Below, piece after piece: positions 1 through 4,697 of a stretch of DNA of 5,437 nucleotides (position 1 is its first letter; each line of letters opens with the position of its first letter). Both the position numbers and the translations under genes were made by a program. Under the pieces are notes generated by a model. The model did no database searches. It saw only the letters and a list, made by a program, of their open reading frames with translations, and was not told where the DNA came from. The stretch is from Pseudomonadota bacterium (GTDB lineage: Bacteria; SAR324; XYD2-FULL-50-16; JAHJRI01): assembly GCA_022360105.1 (NCBI GenBank), contig JAKSDL010000217.1, positions 1 through 5,437 of the forward strand, given 5' to 3'.

Positions 1-63
1 CAGCAAAGAACCCGCCCTACCGTTTGATCTGTATTCCATATTCTGTTAATTAAGCGTTTATGG

Positions 64-123
64 GACTTGACCCGGGATCCATCAATTATTTCAATTGGTT
101 GCAAATGGACTCCGGATCAAGCC
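64..123. repeat. Imperfect inverted repeat, dispersed-palindrome type
   Basis: Arms at 64-82 and 105-123 match as reverse complements at 15 of 19 positions, and all four differences are transitions, so several become G-U pairs in RNA. The 22-base loop is AT-rich. The arm core (a CCGGGATCCA / TGGACTCCGG pairing next to TCAAG and GGAATGAC) resembles, from memory, extragenic palindromes scattered through many environmental bacterial genomes. That family resemblance is not checked. The compensating transitions suggest a selected or formerly selected stem rather than chance. Confidence 0.6.
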
Positions 124-131
124 CGGAATGA

Positions 132-150
132 CGCAGAATCAGAATCTGCG
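132..150. repeat. Short near-perfect palindrome (hairpin)
   Basis: CGCAGA at 132-137 pairs with TCTGCG at 145-150 around a 7-base loop, and two more loop bases on each side can pair. It lies just beyond the 64-123 inverted repeat and may be part of the same element. There is no T-run on either side, so it is not a clear intrinsic terminator. Confidence 0.45.
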
Positions 151-212
151 CATAAAGACAACAATTATTGCTGCGACACAGTCCATCCGCTTGATCTACT
201 CTATGAAGTGAA

Positions 213-289
213 AGGCTGAAGGCTGAAGGCTGAAGGCTGAAGGCTGAAGGCTGAAGGCTGAAGGCTGAAGGCTGAAGGCTGAAGGCTGA
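213..289. repeat. Tandem array: 11 perfect copies of a 7-bp unit
   Basis: The unit AGGCTGA is repeated eleven times without a single mismatch, with copies starting at 213, 220, 227 and so on to 283. Each plus-strand unit contains TGA, so all plus frames are closed and the array is not coding on that strand. The minus strand reads the same heptapeptide (Ser-Ala-Phe-Ser-Leu-Gln-Pro) in all three frames, but no start or surrounding frame makes a gene. Perfect identity across 77 bp points to recent slipped-strand expansion, so copy number probably varies between strains. The same heptamer core occurs inverted at 407-413. Confidence 0.95.
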
Positions 290-383
290 AAAACAAAGTA
301 ATGATTACCAGCAATTTAGTCAACAAAATAGACATGAAAATAATGATAAATTTCAGGATGTTACCTTCATATCACATTCGGAC

Positions 384-476
384 TTTAACTTGAAAAACCT
401 TCAGTCTTCAGCCTATTAACCTTCTACCTAAACCCCTCAGCCTATTAACCTTCTACCTAAACCCCTTCAAGTTAAA
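384..476. repeat. 11-bp perfect inverted repeat bracketing the 29-bp repeats
   Basis: TTTAACTTGAA at 384-394 is the exact reverse complement of TTCAAGTTAAA at 466-476. The 71 bases between hold the pair of 29-bp direct repeats and a short degenerate copy of their edge. The right arm overlaps the stop codon of the acetyltransferase gene (467-469, minus strand). The layout could be a small non-autonomous element, a large stem for transcript ending or stability, or coincidence. No target-site duplication is evident next to the arms. Confidence 0.6.
408..465. repeat. Two perfect 29-bp direct repeats in tandem
   Basis: The 29-base unit at 408-436 is repeated exactly at 437-465, directly abutting. 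It begins TCAGCCTATTAACC and ends CTAAACCCC. The preceding bases (398-407) are a degenerate fragment of the same kind of sequence. Read on the minus strand, the unit ends in TAGGCTGA, which contains the 7-bp unit of the array at 213-289 in opposite orientation, so the two repeats probably share an origin. The pair lies immediately after the 3' end of the acetyltransferase gene. Confidence 0.93.
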
Positions 477-1312
477 TGATAGTAAGGCAGGGTTTTTTCG
501 ATCTCAAATCCCAATCGCAGTGCAAGTTTCTTTGAACCGGCATTCCCCGCATGACATGACCAGACCGGAATACAGTCATTTTCCAGGCAATAGTTAATCA
601 GTTCGGCACACACCATTGAAGCAAAACCTTTCCCGCGAAATTTTGGATCTGTTTCCACACCAATTTCGAACTGGTTATCAATTGTAAACGATCCAAAAGC
701 AACTGCGACAGTCCTGTTCTTATAGATCAGACTGTATCCTTTCGAGATAGCGGAAAATTCATCTTCATTGTTCCAAAAATACCTTGGCACCACATGTGAT
801 CCAAATTCATTGAAATCACTACTGCTCATCGGTTTCATTGTTAGGTCAGCAGAGTTTGTGTGAATATTTGCATGCAGGAATAGATCGGGACGAAACAGAA
901 ACAACAACCGCTGGTACTGATAAACCTTTTCAGCACTGCCACCAATCCGGGTTGAACCAACCGCTGCACCTTGAGGCATTTTCACTAAAGACTTTTTTAG
1001 CAGACTTTCTATCTGGGCAGACCAACCTGATGATGTCACTTGAAGCCATTCCTGGGAAGATCTGCAGGCTCCGGAATTAAGTAAATAATTTCGAAGTGAT
1101 TCCAAGAAAGATTGATCATCGGTTTTGCCTGCTAAGAGTGACATTCCGTAGGGGTGTTTGATATAGGCAGCACAGGGAATAGGTAGGGAATCAACCCAAA
1201 TATCTCCGTTAACATGCCGATTGACAATTGATTTGGCAAAAAGCACATTCATTTCAGGGACATTCAGTAACCTCGATATTTTTTGATAGTCTTTTTTGTT
1301 TAGTTTTAACAT
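467..1312 (-). CDS. GNAT-family N-acetyltransferase, ZmaR-like (GNAT_acetyltran)
   Basis: This 281-residue protein is predicted to transfer an acetyl group from acetyl-CoA to an unidentified amine. The C-terminal third carries the GNAT fold: a strand leads into E220-T-D-P, then the acetyl-CoA pyrophosphate loop R226-G-K-G-F-A, a helix (M233-L244), and a late strand and loop with W251, N257 and S260 followed by L-A-L-R-L-G-F. This arrangement is characteristic of the GNAT_acetyltran family, which includes the zwittermicin A resistance protein ZmaR. The roughly 150-residue N-terminal half is diverged and has no motif I recognise, as is usual in this family. The start is the ATG at 1310-1312, which has no strong Shine-Dalgarno sequence. 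The gene stands alone, divergent from the kinase cluster, and its stop lies inside a repeat arm. Substrate, and whether it confers resistance, are unknown. Confidence 0.85.
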   Translation of the reverse strand: MLKLNKKDYQKISRLLNVPEMNVLFAKSIVNRHVNGDIWVDSLPIPCAAYIKHPYGMSLLAGKTDDQSFLESLRNYLLNSGACRSSQEWLQVTSSGWSAQIESLLKKSLVKMPQGAAVGSTRIGGSAEKVYQYQRLLFLFRPDLFLHANIHTNSADLTMKPMSSSDFNEFGSHVVPRYFWNNEDEFSAISKGYSLIYKNRTVAVAFGSFTIDNQFEIGVETDPKFRGKGFASMVCAELINYCLENDCIPVWSCHAGNAGSKKLALRLGFEIEKTLPYYHLT

Positions 1313-1387
1313 TGATCGAGCTTGGGGTCAGATAATTCGTCCTTGTCAAATAAATGATTGGTGAAATTGTGCGCTTCGATGCGTGTT

Positions 1388-1410
1388 GATGGGCAACGGG
1401 GTTGCCCATC
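1388..1410. repeat. REP-like perfect palindrome with GGG loop
   Basis: GATGGGCAAC at 1388-1397 and GTTGCCCATC at 1401-1410 are perfect reverse complements around a 3-base loop, followed by CTACAAAAG. From memory, palindromes with GGGCAAC/GTTGCCC arms next to a CTAC tail recur as dispersed intergenic repeats in many genomes, some of them linked to REP-associated tyrosine transposases. No such transposase is in the window. It is unrelated in sequence to the palindrome at 64-123. Confidence 0.65.
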
Positions 1411-1521
1411 CTACAAAAGCACTCTCATTCTTCGCCACAACAAAAATCCTACCGAACATTCGGATGAATTAAACCTACCAATTTAGAGAAAAAACCAACC
1501 GGCCGATTCAGTTTCACCGGA

Positions 1522-1552
1522 TTGACGGACAACTTAGTTTACTGAATATACT
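1522..1552 (+). promoter_or_regulatory. Candidate sigma70-like promoter for the kinase/regulator genes
   Basis: TTGACG (1522-1527) resembles a -35 box and TATACT (1547-1552) a -10 box, each one base from consensus. The 19-bp spacing is longer than the ideal 17. An alternative -10, GAATAT at 1544-1549, gives 16 bp. Initiation here would leave a leader of about 60 nt before the TTG start at 1620. If the organism uses a Bacteroidota-type sigma factor this reading would be wrong. Confidence 0.3.
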
Positions 1553-1619
1553 GAATGTGCGAAACATGGGTGTCGTTATCTCCTAGGATTGTATCAACCA
1601 CAATTGCATCGGGATCGAA

Positions 1620-2612
1620 TTGAAGCAACATTTGTCGCATATTCTTGTAGCAGTCGGGGTTCTGGTTTCCTCCCTGGTCTTGGGAGGTATGCTGAGCGTC
1701 ATTATCGGACTCAGCTTTGAAGCCTTCTTCCGGATTTCGCCAGTGGTGATTTTGGTGGATTCCCTGTCTCTTGGACTTGCTGTCATTATCAGTTTGTATT
1801 TCACCCGATACCTGGTCGATCGGACCAGAAATCTCATATTAATTCTTGTCCTTGCTTTCGGCATTATGCTGGGCGCAGGTATTATCGTTCTTAGCGGTTT
1901 CTTTTTATCGAATCCAGCCACATTTCTATATTCCGATAGCAGGACAGTCAGCTTTCTTTTAATCAACCTGCTCTTCTTTATTACGATCAACATTATTGTC
2001 AGTGGTTTTGTCTACTTTCAGCAAACTGTGCTTCAAAAAGAAAAGGCCATAGGCGAAGAGCAGGTTTTAAAAAAGCAGATGGAACTAAAGTTCCTGTCAG
2101 CCAAAATAAATCCCCACTTTTTATTCAATTCTCTCAGCTTATTGGTGTCATTACTAAAAACTCCCGCCAAAGCAGAAGAGACACTTATTAACCTTTCGGA
2201 TCTGCTCAGATATCAACTCGATATAAGCGATGCTGATTCGGTTGAACTAAAAACTGAACTGGCTGTTGTTAAGAAATACCTGGCTATACAAACACTCAGA
2301 TTCGGTGAAAAATTGTCATTCGCCATAGACTGCCGGGCAGAGGGCAAAATCCCTCCTTTGATCATCCAGCCCCTGGTGGAGAACAGCATTAAACACAATA
2401 TCGATCACACCGATCAATTAACAATTTCAATTTCTGCAGCCAGATCATCCGATCGCCTGGTTATCAATGTTTCAGACTCCCTGGCAAAGCTTGATTCCAC
2501 CATGCTGGGCAAGGGAGTAGGATTGACAACAACCAAAAGAAGAGTGGAACAATCCGGCGGCAATTTTTCAATAATCGACGGAGGGATAGAACTATCTTTT
2601 AATTATGATTAA
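1620..2612 (+). CDS. LytS-type sensor histidine kinase, four membrane helices
   Basis: This 330-residue inner-membrane kinase should autophosphorylate on a histidine and pass the phosphate to the regulator encoded next. Four hydrophobic helices lie at about residues 5-33, 40-62, 71-96 and 109-133. A short charged coiled-coil linker (134-158) follows, then the His_kinase domain (PF06580 type) with I163-N-P-H-F-L-F-N, where H166 is the phosphoacceptor. The ATPase part shows the N-box I249-Q-P-L-V-E-N-S-I-K-H-N and the glycine loop G297-K-G-V-G-L. The usual DNGxG box is degenerate (V284-S-D-S-L-A-K). No separate sensor domain is present, so the helices themselves probably sense. The start is TTG at 1620: an in-frame stop at 1584-1586 and no other start codon in between limit it, though TTG 1632 is possible. 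The 3' end overlaps the regulator start by 8 bp. Confidence 0.93.
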   Translation: MKQHLSHILVAVGVLVSSLVLGGMLSVIIGLSFEAFFRISPVVILVDSLSLGLAVIISLYFTRYLVDRTRNLILILVLAFGIMLGAGIIVLSGFFLSNPATFLYSDSRTVSFLLINLLFFITINIIVSGFVYFQQTVLQKEKAIGEEQVLKKQMELKFLSAKINPHFLFNSLSLLVSLLKTPAKAEETLINLSDLLRYQLDISDADSVELKTELAVVKKYLAIQTLRFGEKLSFAIDCRAEGKIPPLIIQPLVENSIKHNIDHTDQLTISISAARSSDRLVINVSDSLAKLDSTMLGKGVGLTTTKRRVEQSGGNFSIIDGGIELSFNYD

Positions 2613-3330
2613 GACGTTAATAGCCGATGATGAACAACACGCTTTGGATCGTTTGAAAGATCTTATATCTGATTATGACCAGTTTAAAATAATCGCCGAA
2701 AGCAGGGATGGCACCAGTGCTCTTGAGAAAATCGTCTCCGAACACCCGGATGTGGCTTTCCTGGATATTAACATGCCCGGTGTGTCGGTCTTCAAAACCT
2801 TATCATCACTAAGCGATCCACCGCTGATCATCTTTCAAACCGCTCATTCGAAATACGCGGCCGATGCTTTTGAAATCGATGCTTTGGATTATTTGCTGAA
2901 ACCGGTAAGCAAAGAACGATTTGCCAGGGCTGTAGAGAAAATCAAGGAGAGGCTTCAATCAAAACAAAAGCAACCTGTATCCACATCTCCAGGCGCGGAA
3001 CAAATAGAAAAAATATCACTTAAGATTCAGGGAGCTATAAAAATCATACCAGTTAAAGACATCCAGAAGATCTGTTTTGAAGAAGGATTGAGCTTCATCT
3101 ACACAAAAGAAGGACGATTTTTATCTGACCGCTCTCTTAATCATTATGAAAGCAAACTTCAGGAAGCCGGATTTTTCAGATCAAATCGTGCAAATTTAAT
3201 CAATTTAAATTACATCGCAACCATCCACAAAGCGTTCAAAGGCAATTATCTGGTTGAATTAAAAGACGGCTCCAGGGTTGAGCTATCAAGAAGAAAGGCC
3301 CAAGTGTTAAAAAAACAGCTTGAATTCTGA
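2605..3330 (+). CDS. LytTR-family (LytR/AlgR) response regulator
   Basis: This 241-residue cytoplasmic transcription factor is the partner of the upstream kinase. Residues 1-118 form a receiver domain with acidic pocket D8-D9, phosphoacceptor D54 in F-L-D-I-N-M-P-G, T79, and K99 in the L-K-P loop. A variable linker (about 119-135) leads to a LytTR DNA-binding domain (136-240) containing the typical F191-R-S-N-R-A-N-L-I-N-L-N-Y-I and a C-terminal V-E-L-S-R-R-K segment. All key receiver residues are present, so phosphorylation control should be intact. Its ATG lies within the last codons of the kinase gene, and no close Shine-Dalgarno sequence is visible, so translation is probably coupled. LytTR proteins bind paired direct repeats about two helical turns apart, and a fitting pair lies just after this gene at 3361-3389. 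Confidence 0.97.
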   Translation: MIKTLIADDEQHALDRLKDLISDYDQFKIIAESRDGTSALEKIVSEHPDVAFLDINMPGVSVFKTLSSLSDPPLIIFQTAHSKYAADAFEIDALDYLLKPVSKERFARAVEKIKERLQSKQKQPVSTSPGAEQIEKISLKIQGAIKIIPVKDIQKICFEEGLSFIYTKEGRFLSDRSLNHYESKLQEAGFFRSNRANLINLNYIATIHKAFKGNYLVELKDGSRVELSRRKAQVLKKQLEF

Positions 3331-3360
3331 TACCGGCAAACCACTCAACAGCAAAATCCA

Positions 3361-3389
3361 ACCATTCGTCAGATTCTCCTGCCGTTCGT
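3361..3389 (+). promoter_or_regulatory. Candidate LytTR-type operator: two direct half-sites
   Basis: ACCATTCGT (3361-3369) and GCCGTTCGT (3381-3389) are direct repeats with a 20-bp period (11 bp between). Each matches the published LytTR half-site consensus [TA][AC][CA]GTTN[AG][TG] at 8 of 9 positions, and they match each other at 7 of 9. The usual spacing is 12-13 bp, and 11 bp is seen for some members such as YpdB, from memory. The pair lies between the regulator gene and the bactofilin-like gene, upstream of a weak -10-like GATAAT at 3428-3433. That is the position expected for an activator of the downstream gene. Confidence 0.5.
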
Positions 3390-3493
3390 TGCATAACTAT
3401 GGTCAGAATAAAAGCCTATTGAAGTACGATAATATTCAGATAAACAAACTCCCCAAAAATGTCGGGGAAACAGATCAAAACCAGCCTATATTT

Positions 3494-3498
3494 GGAGG
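3494..3498 (+). promoter_or_regulatory. Strong Shine-Dalgarno site fixing the start of the bactofilin-like gene
   Basis: GGAGG lies five bases before the ATG at 3504. A longer in-frame start at 3459 exists but has no such site, and it would place 15 polar residues in front of the signal peptide. The 3504 start is therefore preferred. Confidence 0.85.
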
Positions 3499-3503
3499 TG
3501 GCA

Positions 3504-4625
3504 ATGAGAATTATACCATTGTTGATATTATGTATATTGCTGTTTGGCAGTATCAACCTCTCCGCTATTGAGATGAGATTCGATGAAACCTACCTGGTTG
3601 AATCAAATAAGTTTGAAGAAGACTATTTCGCAACAGCAGAAAAAATCGAATTTAGCGGAGAAACCAAGGATTTTTACGGTTTTGCAGAAGAGATCCATTT
3701 TACCGGTCTGGCTAAACTGGCCATATTCACTGCCGGAAAACACGTCAACATTTCCGGGACAGCCGGAAATGGTATTAAAGCAGGCGGAAAGTCCATTACC
3801 TTGAATGGTAAAACCACGGGAACCAGTTTTCTGGGCGGAGAAAAAGTCACTTTTGAAACCGAAAGCGAGACCAAAGGCGACACCTTTGTCGGAGCCAGAA
3901 AAGTTCTTGTTAACGGAGAGATAACAGGTGACTTTTATGCTGGTGCAGGTGAAGTTTTGATCCAAAATGAAATTCATGGAAATGTCCAGGTACATACGGG
4001 AAAGTTGATGATATCCGATCAGGGCAAAATTCACGGTGATCTGATTTATCATTCTGATTACGAATTAAGTGTAGAAGAAGCGGCACGTGTCACAGGCAAT
4101 ATAACATTCGAAAAAAACAAAGAAGGAGGTTTCCATGATACTTTTGCAGATCACGACCATGATTACGGATCACTTGGATTTACCATATTTTTCAAGTTTG
4201 CTTTTGCAGTATTGGGATTTCTTGTACTCTTATTTCCTGCTACCAGGGTTTTAGAGCAGTCATTGACAAGAAAGGAAGTATTGACAAATTCGTTATGGGG
4301 GTTGATCCCGATATTCGTATACCCCTCTGCTTTCGTCATATCAATTCTGCTTGTCATAACCATTCCACTGGCATTTGCCATGCTTTTAGGCTTTATTCCC
4401 ATATTATTTCTGACGAAAATTATCGGCATTACCCTGATCGGAGGATTAATCGCCAGATCGCTCGATATGAATAGCAACAGCAGATTTATGTATTTTCTGA
4501 TCGGAATTGTTTTATACTCACTGCTGAGTCTGATTCCATTTATCGGATTTCTCTTGCTGGCTTTTGTCTCCAGCATCGGCTGCGGAATGCTGCTTTCCAG
4601 CCTCTTTCAAAAGAAGTTTTCCTGA
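3504..4625 (+). CDS. Exported bactofilin-like beta-helix protein with C-terminal membrane domain
   Basis: The protein has 373 residues. A signal peptide (M1 to about A21, hydrophobic core I3-F14, no lipobox cysteine) is followed by a repetitive glycine- and valine-rich segment (about 40-203). Short strands alternate with turns of the G-E-I-T-G-D-F-Y-A-G-A-G-E-V type, the pattern of bactofilin (polymer-forming) beta-helices. A histidine/aspartate-rich linker (H211-D-T-F-A-D-H-D-H-D) leads to four or five hydrophobic helices (about 226-245, 265-289, 292-318, 329-348, 350-367). Classical bactofilins are cytosolic and lack membrane helices. Here the signal peptide implies that the beta-helix is outside the inner membrane. 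Many genomes carry similar proteins annotated as polymer-forming or hypothetical, and no biochemical role is known to me. It follows the LytTR regulator by 173 bp with a candidate operator between, and may be its target. The fold is a confident guess; the function is open. Confidence 0.8.
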   Translation: MRIIPLLILCILLFGSINLSAIEMRFDETYLVESNKFEEDYFATAEKIEFSGETKDFYGFAEEIHFTGLAKLAIFTAGKHVNISGTAGNGIKAGGKSITLNGKTTGTSFLGGEKVTFETESETKGDTFVGARKVLVNGEITGDFYAGAGEVLIQNEIHGNVQVHTGKLMISDQGKIHGDLIYHSDYELSVEEAARVTGNITFEKNKEGGFHDTFADHDHDYGSLGFTIFFKFAFAVLGFLVLLFPATRVLEQSLTRKEVLTNSLWGLIPIFVYPSAFVISILLVITIPLAFAMLLGFIPILFLTKIIGITLIGGLIARSLDMNSNSRFMYFLIGIVLYSLLSLIPFIGFLLLAFVSSIGCGMLLSSLFQKKFS

Positions 4626-4633
4626 CCTGTCAC

Positions 4634-4657
4634 GGACTCAACCTCTTGGTTGAGTCT
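4634..4657 (+). terminator. Hairpin after the bactofilin-like gene, possible weak terminator
   Basis: GACTCAACC (4635-4643) pairs perfectly with GGTTGAGTC (4648-4656) around a TCTT loop, and G4634 with T4657 adds a wobble pair. It starts 9 bases after the stop codon. No clean T-run follows, only a pyrimidine-rich stretch to about 4673, so it may be a partial terminator or a processing/stability hairpin allowing read-through into the next gene. Confidence 0.4.
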
Positions 4658-4697
4658 CTCCGGCCTCTCTTTAACAAAGCAAAAACAAAATGGGACT

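Larger units (their letters stand above)
1..466. other. Repeat-rich intergenic region without a convincing gene
   Basis: No reading frame here looks like a real gene. The first 51 bases could be the tail of an upstream gene: two plus frames stay open to stops at 46-48 and 49-51, but the peptides are too short to judge. A 19-codon plus-strand ORF from ATG 334 to a stop at 391-393 has no ribosome binding site and no recognisable content. The stretch is instead occupied by several kinds of repeat, listed separately: an imperfect palindrome, a small hairpin, a 7-bp tandem array, and paired 29-bp direct repeats flanked by an inverted repeat. Positions 290-383 hold nothing I can identify. Confidence 0.7.
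1313..1619. other. Divergent intergenic region between acetyltransferase and kinase genes
   Basis: This 307-bp gap separates the minus-strand acetyltransferase from the plus-strand cluster and must hold promoters for both. It contains a perfect 10-bp-arm palindrome (1388-1410), a small palindrome CCGAACATTCGG (1452-1463), a candidate sigma70-like promoter facing the kinase (1522-1552), and ACTGAAT repeated with a 9-bp period (1541-1547 and 1550-1556). No gene is supported. A 33-codon minus-strand ORF (1539-1640) is discussed among the findings. Confidence 0.6.

Noticed and set aside
334..393. Small plus-strand ORF of 19 codons
   Set aside because: It has no ribosome binding site and no recognisable content, and it is embedded in a repeat region.
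408..465. CRISPR array
   Set aside because: The 29-bp units abut directly with no spacers, and there are only two of them. No cas gene is present.
838..1080. Plus-strand open frame opposite the acetyltransferase
   Set aside because: It is antisense to a clear GNAT gene, and its translation has no domain character.
1452..1463. Half-site-like AACATTCGG upstream of the kinase as a LytTR autoregulation site
   Set aside because: It matches 8 of 9 positions, but no second half-site lies 20-22 bp away on either side, and it is part of a small palindrome.
3450..3468. Inverted repeat TCCCC ... GGGGA before the bactofilin-like gene
   Set aside because: The stem is only 5 bp with a 9-base loop and has no T-run after it on the plus strand; too weak to call a terminator or riboswitch.
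3487..3494. TATATTTG, matching the Bacteroidota -7 promoter box TAnnTTTG
   Set aside because: It overlaps the Shine-Dalgarno site and lies only 10 bases before the ATG, and there is no -33 TTG-type box at the right distance.
3459..3503. Longer start for the bactofilin-like protein, adding 15 residues
   Set aside because: No ribosome binding site precedes it, and it would bury the signal peptide behind a polar extension. The ATG at 3504 has a GGAGG at ideal distance.
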